From Gammaproteobacteria bacterium (GTDB taxonomy: Bacteria; Pseudomonadota; Gammaproteobacteria; Pseudomonadales; Pseudomonadaceae), in the NCBI GenBank assembly GCA_012513235.1, contig JAAZCO010000409.1, positions 1-15,011 on the forward strand: a stretch of DNA of 15,011 nucleotides, in the 5' to 3' direction. Numbering within the stretch: the stretch's first letter is position 1; every line of letters begins with the position of its first letter. The notes under the pieces were generated by a model. It ran no database searches. It was given only the letters and a program-made list of their open reading frames with translations, and was not told where the DNA came from. The translations under genes were made by a program, and so were the position numbers. This document shows positions 1 to 7,779 of the stretch, piece by piece.

Positions 1-33
1 AATACGGTAGTGTTGAGTAATGCTCGATAACAT
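1..33 (-). CDS. Possible start of a further minus-strand gene (cut by window edge)
   Basis: An ATG at 33-31 opens an uninterrupted frame (MLSSITQHYRI) that runs off the window edge. A modest Shine-Dalgarno-like AAAGAG lies 7 nt upstream of it. Eleven codons are too few to recognise a family. The only support is the start/RBS arrangement and the shared orientation with the rest of the window; it could be chance. Confidence 0.3.
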   Translation of the reverse strand, partial: MLSSITQHYRI

Positions 34-206
34 ACTGATACTCTTTCGAATACAGGTACAGTAGCAGGCTGCTGTAACACATGATTAAACCAAATCGTGG
101 AGTATACCACCGCTCTATTTTAGCGGCATGATCGAGCCCTTGCACTGCTCCAGACCTTGATTTGGCACTGTTTAACTTAGTGTTTTTAATTCAATACCAT
201 TCTTCA
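34..206. other. Intergenic region after the SH3b gene; no clear terminator
   Basis: No gene is visible here. The stretch holds a near-perfect inverted repeat at 57-76 (9-bp arms around a 2-nt centre, one mismatch). It also holds a short minus-strand stem at 110-126 (CCGCT/AGCGG) and a minus-strand TATACT at 101-106 that could be a -10 box, although no convincing -35 sits at the right distance. No hairpin with a U-tract follows the SH3b gene, so transcription may continue into the next gene. Confidence 0.4.
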
Positions 207-596
207 TTACTGTGCAGCAGGTACGAGAAAGCTTTTTTCAATATAGCCTACTCGACCACCCGCCAACTCAACTTCATACCAGCGAGAAAATGGATCTTTA
301 GCTAATACACGCACCACTGTGCCTGAGTCCAGCGGGCTGATCATGGTCGCTTGCGTATTGGGCCGAGCACGCACTGGGATGCGCGCACCGGATTCAGTCT
401 GAGCGATATATTCAAGACGCGCCGCGCGGATGGTTTCTGGCTCAATACGCGTCACTCCATTCAGTGTGCGCAGCCAACTCCAACCGTCAATAATCGACAG
501 ATCGCCCATGGCTTCACCCAGTTTACTTCCCCAGCCTGATGCTTGCGCACTGGAACTGGCAAGCAACAACAGCAGCACTAACGTTGTGTGGCGCAT
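207..596 (-). CDS. Secreted SH3b-domain protein, 129 aa, function unknown
   Basis: Residues 1-19 form a typical signal peptide: short basic start, a run of leucines, then a cleavage-type Ala-Gln-Ala before Ser20. The mature protein should therefore be periplasmic. Residues of about 70-125 look like a bacterial SH3 domain, with 'IPVRARPNTQATMI', a Gly-Thr-Val-Val strand, the 'RWYEVEL' strand and 'GYIEKSFL' at the end. Such domains usually bind peptidoglycan or peptides; no catalytic domain is visible. The start is taken as the ATG at 596-594, which shares its A with the TGA stop of the upstream gene (TGATG) and has GGGAGGA about 8 nt upstream. A TTG one codon earlier is a poorer choice. The overlap implies translational coupling with the 616-aa membrane protein, so the two probably act together. 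The exact role is unknown. Confidence 0.85.
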   Translation of the reverse strand: MRHTTLVLLLLLASSSAQASGWGSKLGEAMGDLSIIDGWSWLRTLNGVTRIEPETIRAARLEYIAQTESGARIPVRARPNTQATMISPLDSGTVVRVLAKDPFSRWYEVELAGGRVGYIEKSFLVPAAQ

Positions 597-2446
597 CAAT
601 CATCTCCTCCCAAAAAGCTGAAACCACTCGCTGCTAGCTCTGCCATAACCTCTATGGTTTGCGTATAATTTGCTTCAATACTTGCCTGCAGCACTGCATC
701 AAACTGCATCAGCGCAGCGCCTCCCTCTCCACGCCAGAACTCCGACAGCGCATCCAAGGCAATATCTTCCGCATTGCCTTTGACCAACTCTTTTGCTGCA
801 TCATCCAACTCCTTGAGCAATTTGTGCAAAGAGTCCGAGCCTAGACTTGCGGCACGACTGACCGCTGACAATTCTAGGGCACGCGGCGGCGCAAATGCCG
901 CACCAACAATAGCAGTGGCATCCAAATTACCAATAGCATCACTCTTGCTTTTCACATTTTTACTGTCAGCACTTGGCAACTGGCTGCGCGCCCATATAGT
1001 TTCACCTTGCAACTCAACTGCAACCTTAGCAGTGACCAATGGCCAACCATGAAGACGGCGACCCTCTAAGTATAAATCTATATTAAACACACAAGGCGCT
1101 ACTGATCCTGATCCAACTTTACTAAACAACGGCTGGCCACTTGGATCTAAAGTCTCATCAGGAAAGAACATTGATAATACTTTGGCAACTGAACCTGATA
1201 AATCATATTCAAAGGAGCGCTGGTAGCTTTTCGCATTACGATCGGCACGCACTGCAGCAAAAACATGCTCTGTAAAATACTGCTGAACAATATATTCAAC
1301 ATACTCCGACCTCACAGAGTCAGTGATCCTTTGTGCAGCCAAAGACTCAACAACATACTGTAAAAAATGCTGAGTGGACTCATGTACAGGTGGAACCTCA
1401 GCCTTACTTACTAACTGTTTGAGCAAGGCTGTAAACGTTTTTCCATCCACACGATAAGCATCACGCAACTGGTCCAGGCTGACTTGCTCAGTGATATGAC
1501 TGCGCCACAAAGATGCAATATGAGTTAATTGCAGTGACTCGAGTTCAGCAATACTCGGTTTTTCGACGGGCTTCTTATTAATATTCGCCCACCAATTTTT
1601 ATTCAAACGCACATCAATGGGCAATGCACTCTGGCCGCTCAGTTGGCGCTGCTGCAAGGCGTATTGCAACACCCTATACATACTGCCAGACGCTAATGGC
1701 TGGCTAGCCTTTTCTTGCTCTTGCGACTGTGCATTCGCCACTGCTAAGTTATTGGCTTGTTCCAGCAAGTGAATCCGCTGCTGATAACGCTCAAATACCG
1801 CATCACGCGCCTCGTGCGTCTGTTGCATAATAGCGCGCGGTTTCCACCAGCGGCGTTGATCACAGCGATTGAGTACTTGCTCATAGGCCAGCACAGTATC
1901 CAGTGCTCGCGCCTGCGCTAAAGCCTGCTTTAAACTAGGGGCTTTAATCAAGCGGGCATACAGCAACATCAACTTACGTATCAGCCAATAGCCGATAAAT
2001 ACCGCAGGGAAAATCCACCACCACATATGCAGCATGGTGCCATTACCAGGCAAGTAAAAAGGTAACGCAGCCTGCGCTAAAATGGGCTGCGCATTAGGAT
2101 CGATTTCCTCAGCATCCATTTTTAAAAATGTCTTGGTATCAATGCGGTACAACCCCAGCGTCGCGCGCTTAGCGCTCACCGGATCGAGCGCATGCAAATC
2201 CCAAGCAAAATTAAAAGGTGCGCTATAGCCCTCTCCAGCGATGGGCAAATCAAACTCATAGCCTTGCATCACCAGATATTTAGGCGGGCCAAATAATGCG
2301 CCAATCATCATGGCCAGCGCAGCTAAATACAGCACAATGCGCACTCTTTTAACCTTAAAGAACAAAACTAATAGCGCTAATGCGGTGATGATGATTATTT
2401 TATTCAAAGTGGAGCTGCCTGTGTGCTGGACTGAGGAGGATGGCAC
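596..2446 (-). CDS. Uncharacterised membrane protein with large soluble C-terminal part, 616 aa
   Basis: I do not recognise the family. Hydrophobic segments at about 16-30 and 35-53 and a Trp-rich one at about 138-157 (MWWWIFPAVFIGYWLI) suggest three membrane helices. A loop of about 85 residues lies between the second and third. Basic residues after the third (RK...R) suggest that the long C-terminal part of about 450 residues is cytoplasmic. That part includes a helical, Gln/Glu/Ala-rich stretch around 175-245, a mixed helical region 300-400, a more strand-like section about 450-485, and a helical tail ending in Gly-Gly-Asp-Asp. No Walker, protease or kinase motif is visible. The start is the GTG at 2446, 9 nt after the previous stop, with a weak AGG 5 nt upstream; a downstream TTG before 'NKIIII' is an alternative. 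It sits between a small four-helix membrane protein and a secreted SH3b protein, so an envelope-spanning role is plausible but inferred. Confidence 0.8.
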   Translation of the reverse strand: MPSSSVQHTGSSTLNKIIIITALALLVLFFKVKRVRIVLYLAALAMMIGALFGPPKYLVMQGYEFDLPIAGEGYSAPFNFAWDLHALDPVSAKRATLGLYRIDTKTFLKMDAEEIDPNAQPILAQAALPFYLPGNGTMLHMWWWIFPAVFIGYWLIRKLMLLYARLIKAPSLKQALAQARALDTVLAYEQVLNRCDQRRWWKPRAIMQQTHEARDAVFERYQQRIHLLEQANNLAVANAQSQEQEKASQPLASGSMYRVLQYALQQRQLSGQSALPIDVRLNKNWWANINKKPVEKPSIAELESLQLTHIASLWRSHITEQVSLDQLRDAYRVDGKTFTALLKQLVSKAEVPPVHESTQHFLQYVVESLAAQRITDSVRSEYVEYIVQQYFTEHVFAAVRADRNAKSYQRSFEYDLSGSVAKVLSMFFPDETLDPSGQPLFSKVGSGSVAPCVFNIDLYLEGRRLHGWPLVTAKVAVELQGETIWARSQLPSADSKNVKSKSDAIGNLDATAIVGAAFAPPRALELSAVSRAASLGSDSLHKLLKELDDAAKELVKGNAEDIALDALSEFWRGEGGAALMQFDAVLQASIEANYTQTIEVMAELAASGFSFLGGDD

Positions 2447-2455
2447 ATGCGCCTA

Positions 2456-2851
2456 TTACATCAATGCGCGTTGAACAATCTGCGCAATCATTAAGGCTGC
2501 AGTCACCGATGCGGCTAACCACAAAGCCACACCCGCTTGATATTTACCACTGCGCGAGGATTCTAATTTGTTTAAAAACACCACAAAACTGACCACAAAC
2601 AAGACTGGGGTATAAGGCATAATAAAGGGCAGCACATCAGAGTTAACGATACGCGCAACGTAACTGGGTACTGAAGCCAGAGAAAATACAACTCCAGAAA
2701 TAAGCGCAACCTGCAGCATCGTAATAAAGGGCTGCGAGAGGCGTGCATCGTTTTTATTGGCACTGCGTTTTAATAGCCAGCCACCAACACCCACCAAATA
2801 CAGCACAGTAGCGCTCGCCAAAACCAATGATTGAGCTGAAATAGTTAACAT
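2456..2851 (-). CDS. Small four-helix integral membrane protein, 131 aa, unknown
   Basis: The sequence is mostly hydrophobic, with likely membrane helices near residues 7-27, 43-62, 75-93 and 108-128. Short charged loops separate them (KRSANKND, KLESSRSGK). I see no known motif. Two start codons lie two codons apart, at 2857 and 2851. The AAAGG ribosome site directly abuts the first ATG but is 6 nt from the second, so the start at 2851 (MLTISAQSL) is preferred. It is the first gene of the set with the 616-aa and SH3b genes, with only 9 nt before the next start. A six-transmembrane family cannot be supported at this length. It may be a membrane partner of the 616-aa protein. Confidence 0.75.
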   Translation of the reverse strand: MLTISAQSLVLASATVLYLVGVGGWLLKRSANKNDARLSQPFITMLQVALISGVVFSLASVPSYVARIVNSDVLPFIMPYTPVLFVVSFVVFLNKLESSRSGKYQAGVALWLAASVTAALMIAQIVQRALM

Positions 2852-2995
2852 ATGCATCCTTTAATCAATAATAGGTGCAGCACTGATGCTGTATCAGTCC
2901 TGTTGTAGAAGACCACATTCACTTATAAAACTGCGGCACAGTATAGCGCGCGAGGCCAGCACAGTCGCCAAGTTCGCAGTGACCGATCATTCATC
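2852..2995 (-). promoter_or_regulatory. Intergenic region with possible promoter for the three-gene membrane/SH3b set
   Basis: A TATACT hexamer on the minus strand at 2940-2945 is a good -10 candidate about 90 nt ahead of the 131-aa gene, but no clear -35 sits 16-18 nt upstream of it. Within the presumed 5' leader, 2882-2887 and 2893-2898 form a perfect 6-bp inverted repeat (ACTGAT/ATCAGT) around a 5-nt centre, either an operator or a small hairpin. The TSUP gene ends just upstream without a recognisable terminator, so read-through is also possible. Confidence 0.35.
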
Positions 2996-3760
2996 TCAGC
3001 TACTTAAGGCCTGCCAAATTAAACGCAGCGCCAAGAGCGTCAGTAAAATATTAAACATTTGCGCAAAGCGCTGATCTGAAGTTTTGTTGAGGACTTTTAG
3101 GCCCAGCTTAGTGCCCAACACGCCAGCCAAAATCATAGCTAAAGCCAATGCCAGCCACTCAGAAAACACAAAACCCGCCACACTGTAGACCAGCACTTTG
3201 GGCGCATGCTGCAAAGTCATGGCAGCAGAAAAGGTTGCCACTGTGGTTTGCCGTTGTCCTTGCTGTTGCTGCTTAATAAATGCCGCCACCAAAGGCCCCG
3301 TCGCACCGACAAAATGGCTGAGCAAGGTGGTCAGCGTACCCGTGACAAAGGTACCCAGCGCACGGGTAGCAAACTGCGGCACCGGTGGCCCCCAACAGAG
3401 GATTAAAATAAAGCTCGCGATGCTCAGTTGCAGTAACCAAGATGGGAGTTCAACCAACAACAGACTGGCTAACAGCGCCCCAAGCACTACGCCTGGAATA
3501 AACCAATACAGCGATGGCCAGTGAATATGCTTAGCTGTAAACACTGCACGATTAGCATTGGAGCCCAACTGCACTAAACCGTGCAAAGGAATCACCGCTG
3601 CAGGCGGCAACAACATGCTAAGTACCGCCAGTAACAACACACCACCACCAATGCCCAGTGCTGCCGTCATGGCTGAGGTTAAGCAAGCAGTAGCAATTAA
3701 AGTTAGAGCGGCCCACAGGGGCAGATCAGCCGGTAATAACCATGCGAGTAGCTCTTGCAT
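2996..3760 (-). CDS. TSUP/TauE-SafE family membrane protein (sulfite/sulfonate exporter-like), 254 aa
   Basis: This is a very hydrophobic protein with about seven to eight predicted membrane helices. It shows the two diagnostic half-repeats of the TSUP (DUF81) family: 'ALGIGGGVLLLAVL' in the N-terminal half and 'HFVGATGPLVAAF' in the C-terminal half. Relatives move sulfite, sulfoacetate, sulfolactate or other small organic anions across the inner membrane, but the substrate here cannot be read from the sequence. The start is the ATG at 3760-3758, which has AAGGAG 5 nt upstream. The longer frame from a GTG at 3781 would run through an inverted repeat and has no ribosome site. The length is typical of the family. 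The gene follows putP by 52 nt in the same direction, with a 10-bp perfect inverted repeat just before its ribosome site, so co-transcription with putP is possible but may be controlled there. Confidence 0.88.
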   Translation of the reverse strand: MQELLAWLLPADLPLWAALTLIATACLTSAMTAALGIGGGVLLLAVLSMLLPPAAVIPLHGLVQLGSNANRAVFTAKHIHWPSLYWFIPGVVLGALLASLLLVELPSWLLQLSIASFILILCWGPPVPQFATRALGTFVTGTLTTLLSHFVGATGPLVAAFIKQQQQGQRQTTVATFSAAMTLQHAPKVLVYSVAGFVFSEWLALALAMILAGVLGTKLGLKVLNKTSDQRFAQMFNILLTLLALRLIWQALSS

Positions 3761-3772
3761 CTGCGCTCCTTG

Positions 3773-3798
3773 GTTTGGCACAGTTTAGTGTGCCAAAC
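3773..3798 (-). repeat. Perfect 10-bp inverted repeat just upstream of the TSUP gene
   Basis: The arms GTTTGGCACA (3773-3782) and TGTGCCAAAC (3789-3798) are exact reverse complements around the 6-nt centre GTTTAG. In the putP-to-TSUP transcript this would form a stable stem-loop ending a few bases before the AAGGAG ribosome site. No U-tract follows, so it is not a classical intrinsic terminator. It could stabilise the putP 3' end, gate translation of the TSUP gene, or be a protein-binding operator. Confidence 0.7.
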
Positions 3799-3812
3799 AT
3801 CATATTGAGTGA

Positions 3813-5303
3813 TTAGTTATTTTCATCACGAAAGGCTTTATCAGCCTGCGCAAAACGCGTGGTCATGCCCGTCGTTGGACCTTTACCCAAAATACTCACC
3901 ACATAAATGGCGACAGTAGCAAAAGCAAAGCCTGGAATAATCTCATACAGATCAATACCACTGTACTGCTTCCACAGCACTACAGTCAGCGCCCCCACCA
4001 CCATACCGGCTAAAGCACCATTGCGCGTCATACCGCGCCATGTCACTGACAGCAGTACCACAGGGCCAAAAGCGGCACCAAAACCAGCCCAAGCATAAGA
4101 CACCAAGTCCAACACTTTACTGTTTTGATCCGAAGCCAAGTAAATCGCGAGCAAGGCAATGGTTAACACCATCAAACGACCGACCCAAACCAACTCTTGC
4201 TGTGAAGCATTTTTCCGCAAAAAGCCTTTGTAAAAATCTTCAGTCAAAGCACTGGAACTGACTAATAACTGACAGCTGAGCGTACTCATCACAGCAGCTA
4301 GGACACCCGCTAAAATAATACCCGCAATCCATGGATTAAATAGCAACTTAGCCAATTCCATAAAGACCCGCTCGCTATTGCCATCCACGGCTGCAGCTAA
4401 TTCAGGATGCTGAGCAAAATAGGCAATACCAAAGAAACCCACAGCCACGGCACCGGCTAAAGTAATGATCATCCAGGCGATACTGATGCGACGCGCATTC
4501 GGAATACTGGACGATGATTTAGCCGCCATAAAGCGCACTAGAATATGCGGCTGGCCAAAGTAACCTAAGCCCCAACCCAACAGCGAAACAATCGCCATAA
4601 AGGACAGGCCATGCAACATATTAAAGGCAGTGGGTTTGACCTGCTCAATGGTCGCCAGTGCTTCGCTCATATCACCTAAAGCTAAGATGACAAAAATCGG
4701 CGTAATCAGCAGCGCAAAAATCATCAAAGTGGCTTGCACTGTATCCGTCCAACTGACCGCTAAAAAACCACCAATAAACACATAAAGTACAGTCGCCGCA
4801 GCACCCACCCACAGCGCGACGCCGTAGTCTAAATCAAAGGTACTTTCAAACAAACGCGCAGCCGCCACCACACCAGAGGCACAGTACAAGGTGAAAAATA
4901 CCAAGATAATCGCTGCCGAGATAATGCGTAAAATCCGGCTGTTATCTTCAAAACGGTGGGTAAAGTAATCCGGCAAGGTTAAAGCGTTGTTATTAAACTC
5001 GGTATGCACACGCAAGCGTCCGGCAACAAACAACCAGTTCAACCAAGCACCCGTCACCAAACCAATAGCAATCCAGCTCTCTGATAAACCGGCAACAAAA
5101 ATAGCGCCCGGTAACCCCATCAGTAACCAGCCGCTCATATCCGAGGCACCGGCTGACATCGCGGTCACAAAGCTACCTAAACTGCGGCCACCGAGAATAT
5201 AGTCAGAAAAGTTATTGGTGGAGCGCCACGCCCAAAAACCAATGCCCAGCATCAGCGCGATATACACCGCAAAAGTCACCAATGTTGGTGTAGAAACACC
5301 CAT
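3813..5303 (-). CDS. putP: Sodium/proline symporter PutP, 496 aa
   Basis: PutP belongs to the sodium:solute symporter family (SSS, LeuT fold) and imports L-proline with Na+ across the inner membrane, for use as carbon and nitrogen source or osmoprotectant. The protein matches PutP throughout: 'SDYILGGRSLGS' near 33-44, 'SAGASDMSGWLLMGLPGA' from residue 50, carrying Asp55 and Ser57 that correspond to the Na+/proline-site residues of E. coli PutP, and 'AAVMSTLSCQLLVSSSALTEDFY' (TM9 region with the Ser-Thr Na+ ligands). About 13 membrane helices are expected and the length is normal. The start is the ATG at 5303-5301 with GAGGG 8 nt upstream; an upstream in-frame TTG at 5318 lacks a better site. 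No putA or proline regulator lies in the window. An 18-bp palindrome about 40 nt upstream of the start may be a control site. Confidence 0.96.
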   Translation of the reverse strand: MGVSTPTLVTFAVYIALMLGIGFWAWRSTNNFSDYILGGRSLGSFVTAMSAGASDMSGWLLMGLPGAIFVAGLSESWIAIGLVTGAWLNWLFVAGRLRVHTEFNNNALTLPDYFTHRFEDNSRILRIISAAIILVFFTLYCASGVVAAARLFESTFDLDYGVALWVGAAATVLYVFIGGFLAVSWTDTVQATLMIFALLITPIFVILALGDMSEALATIEQVKPTAFNMLHGLSFMAIVSLLGWGLGYFGQPHILVRFMAAKSSSSIPNARRISIAWMIITLAGAVAVGFFGIAYFAQHPELAAAVDGNSERVFMELAKLLFNPWIAGIILAGVLAAVMSTLSCQLLVSSSALTEDFYKGFLRKNASQQELVWVGRLMVLTIALLAIYLASDQNSKVLDLVSYAWAGFGAAFGPVVLLSVTWRGMTRNGALAGMVVGALTVVLWKQYSGIDLYEIIPGFAFATVAIYVVSILGKGPTTGMTTRFAQADKAFRDENN

Positions 5304-5343
5304 AAAACTTGCCCTCAATCATGATCAAATGTAACAAAATCGC

Positions 5344-5361
5344 CCTTAATAGATATTAAGG
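5344..5361. promoter_or_regulatory. 18-bp palindrome upstream of putP, candidate operator
   Basis: CCTTAATA at 5344-5351 and TATTAAGG at 5354-5361 are exact reverse complements around GA. The element ends 40 nt before the putP start codon, a usual place for a repressor or activator site. Its AT-rich dyad suits a dimeric DNA-binding protein. The regulator cannot be named from the window. I could not assign a clear -35/-10 pair beside it. Confidence 0.45.
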
Positions 5362-5524
5362 TCCTGCGATCCTGAGTGATTAAAAATTAAAGGCGCAGTT
5401 TAACCTGTTCGAGCGCTTGAGGTCACCGCTCAAGCCCGACTTAAATGGTCAAACTGTACTTAGATGACAACGGCACGCTCGACAAAGCGCGAACGGGCAC
5501 TGCACTTAGGTAAAACTCAGGCAT
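5362..5524. other. putP upstream intergenic sequence with a 7-bp stem
   Basis: There is no gene between putP and the pnp terminator. A second inverted repeat, GCTTGAG (5415-5421) with CTCAAGC (5429-5435) around a 7-nt centre, could be a further regulator site or an RNA stem in a long putP leader. Hexamers resembling -35 boxes (TTGTCA, TTGACC on the minus strand near 5450-5475) are present, but none pairs with a convincing -10, so no promoter is assigned. Confidence 0.3.
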
Positions 5525-5552
5525 AAAAAAAGCCGCACGAGGCGGCTTTTTT
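5525..5552 (-). terminator. Intrinsic terminator of pnp
   Basis: AGCCGC (5531-5536) and GCGGCT (5542-5547) form a 6-bp GC-rich stem with loop ACGAG. It is flanked by A-runs on the left and T-runs on the right, which extend the stem and give a U-tract in either direction. It lies 20 nt past the pnp stop codon and is the only strong terminator between pnp and putP. Confidence 0.9.
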
Positions 5553-5572
5553 CAACACAGTAAAGTTAAACC

Positions 5573-7696
5573 TTACTCTGTTTTTCCTGCTAACTCAGCT
5601 TTCGCTGCAGCAACATCTTTAATTGACAGCTTGATACGGCCACGGTTATCCACGTCCAGTACCAGTACGTCAATCATCTCGCCTTCAGTCAGGATGTCAG
5701 TCACTTTCTCAACGCGAGCATCGCTCAACATTGAAATGTGCACTAAACCATCTTTACCTGGCAGGATGTTTACAAACGCACCAAAGTCGACAATACGCTC
5801 AACTTTACCGTGGTAGATCTTACCGATTTCAGCTTCAGCAGTGATGCTGAGAACGCGCTCGCGAGCTGCTTCTGCTGCTTCTTTGGTTGAACCAAAGATT
5901 TTGATCGAGCCATCGTCTTCGATATCAATCGATGCTTCAGTTTCTTCACAGATCGCGCGGATGGTTGCACCACCTTTACCGATCACGTCACGAATCTTGT
6001 CTGAATCAATCTTCATCGCAATCATAGTCGGCGCATTGGCTGACAACTCAGTGCGTGAAGTGGCAATCACTTGATTCATTTGCTCAAGAATAGTCATACG
6101 CGCAGCAAAGGCTTGAGTCAGCGCTTGCTCCATGATTTCTTCGGTTACGCCTTCGATCTTAATGTCCATTTGCAGTGCAGTGACACCATTAGCGGTACCT
6201 GCTACTTTAAAGTCCATATCACCGAGGTGGTCTTCATCACCCAAGATATCAGTTAGAACGGCAAACTTATCGCCCTCTTTAACCATACCCATCGCGATAC
6301 CAGCCACCGGTGCTTTCATCGGTACGCCAGCGTCCATCAGTGCTAAAGAAGCACCACAGACTGAAGCCATTGAGCTTGAGCCGTTGGATTCAGTGATCTC
6401 AGATACAACACGGATGGTATACGGAAAATCATCAGCATTAGGCAACATAGCAGCAATACTGCGACGTGCTAAACGACCGTGACCGATTTCACGACGACCG
6501 GTTGCACCCATACGACCGCACTCACCTACCGAGTAAGGAGGGAAGTTGTAGTGCAGCATAAATGGATCGCGCTTCTCGCCTTCGAGAGTATCTAAGAACT
6601 GTGCATCACGCGCAGTACCTAGAGTAGCAACCACTAAGGCTTGAGTTTCACCACGGGTGAAGAGTGCTGAACCGTGAGTTTTGTCCAATACGCCCACTTC
6701 GATCGCCAAAGGACGCACAGTGCTGGTATCACGACCATCAATACGCGGCTTACCGTTTACGATATTCTCACGTACGGTGCGGTATTCGATTTCGCCAAAT
6801 GCTTCTTTAACTGCTGCAGCAGTTGGGCCTTCGCCTTCAACTTCGCTTACCAGTGCAGCAACGGCTTGCTCACGGATCTCGCCAAGACGCGCATAACGGT
6901 CTTGTTTAACTATGATGGTGTAAGCATCTGAAATCTGCGCGCCAAACTGGCTACGCACAGCATCCAACAACTCAGTGTTTTCAGCTTTTGGCTGCCAATC
7001 CCAACGTGGCTTGCCTGCTTCTGCAGCCAATTCGTTGATCGCTTGGATCACCACTTGGAATTCTTCGTGGGCGAATAATACTGCACCCAACATTTGGTCT
7101 TCGCTCAACTCATCCGCTTCTGACTCAACCATCAAGACGGCGTCTTTAGTACCAGCAACCACCATGTCGAGGCAAGATGCTTCTTGCTGCTCATAGGTTG
7201 GGTTGATCAGGTAGCCGGTTTCTGGGTGGTAGCCCACACGTGCGCAACCGATTGGGCCGTTGAATGGAATACCTGAGATAGCTAATGCCGCTGAGGTACC
7301 AATCATCGCTGCCATATCTGGGTCAGTTTTCTTGCTGGTAGACACAACGGTACAAATGACTTGTACTTCGTTGCTGAAACCATTGGGGAATAACGGACGG
7401 ATCGGACGGTCGATCAGACGTGAAGTCAGGGTTTCTTTCTCAGATGGACGTGCTTCACGCTTGAAGAAACCACCTGGGATTTTACCTGCAGCATAGGTTT
7501 TTTCTTGGTAATGCACAGATAATGGGAAAAAGTCTTTGCTTGGATCAGCTTTTTTCGCGCCAACCACTGTACATAGCACAGTAACATCGTTGTTAACGCT
7601 GACTAATACAGCACCACAGGCTTGGCGAGCAACGCGGCCTGTTTCTAAAGTAATGGTGGACTCACCAAATTTAAACGTTTTAATAACCGGATTCAC
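5573..7696 (-). CDS. pnp: Polyribonucleotide nucleotidyltransferase (PNPase), 707 aa
   Basis: PNPase degrades RNA 3'-to-5' by phosphorolysis, releasing nucleoside diphosphates, and works as a trimer, often within the RNase E degradosome. Visible domains are a first RNase PH-like core (about 10-145), the helical linker domain (about 240-310), and the second, catalytic RNase PH core (about 325-545). The second core contains 'TRGETQALVVATLGT' and 'GDEDHLGDMDFKVAGT', with Asp487 and Asp493 matching the catalytic aspartates of the E. coli enzyme. A KH domain (about 556-610, GKGG at 573-576) and an S1 domain (about 622-693, 'GKVERIVDFGAFVNILPGKDGLVH') follow. The start is a GTG at 7696 with GAAGGA 7 nt upstream; the protein then begins MNPV as in Pseudomonas homologues. 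It follows rpsO by 165 nt, a gap that holds a long hairpin likely used for autoregulation. It ends at an intrinsic terminator. Confidence 0.98.
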   Translation of the reverse strand: MNPVIKTFKFGESTITLETGRVARQACGAVLVSVNNDVTVLCTVVGAKKADPSKDFFPLSVHYQEKTYAAGKIPGGFFKREARPSEKETLTSRLIDRPIRPLFPNGFSNEVQVICTVVSTSKKTDPDMAAMIGTSAALAISGIPFNGPIGCARVGYHPETGYLINPTYEQQEASCLDMVVAGTKDAVLMVESEADELSEDQMLGAVLFAHEEFQVVIQAINELAAEAGKPRWDWQPKAENTELLDAVRSQFGAQISDAYTIIVKQDRYARLGEIREQAVAALVSEVEGEGPTAAAVKEAFGEIEYRTVRENIVNGKPRIDGRDTSTVRPLAIEVGVLDKTHGSALFTRGETQALVVATLGTARDAQFLDTLEGEKRDPFMLHYNFPPYSVGECGRMGATGRREIGHGRLARRSIAAMLPNADDFPYTIRVVSEITESNGSSSMASVCGASLALMDAGVPMKAPVAGIAMGMVKEGDKFAVLTDILGDEDHLGDMDFKVAGTANGVTALQMDIKIEGVTEEIMEQALTQAFAARMTILEQMNQVIATSRTELSANAPTMIAMKIDSDKIRDVIGKGGATIRAICEETEASIDIEDDGSIKIFGSTKEAAEAARERVLSITAEAEIGKIYHGKVERIVDFGAFVNILPGKDGLVHISMLSDARVEKVTDILTEGEMIDVLVLDVDNRGRIKLSIKDVAAAKAELAGKTE

Positions 7697-7779
7697 GGTA
7701 TCTTCCTTCTCTAATGTGACCTTGGGGAAATTTGCAAGAGTGTGGGTATCGGCCCAATCAGCTCCTGAAAAACGAAAAA

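Noticed and set aside
161..187. TGGCAC-containing sequence as a sigma-54 promoter
   Set aside because: The downstream GC element (TTGCA-type) is not at the required spacing, and no gene on the plus strand follows.
3761..3781. Longer TSUP start from a GTG at 3781
   Set aside because: It would be translated through half of the inverted repeat and has no ribosome site. The ATG at 3760 has AAGGAG at good distance.
3773..3798. Classical rho-independent terminator after putP
   Set aside because: The stem is strong but is followed by CAAGGAG rather than a U-run on the transcribed strand.
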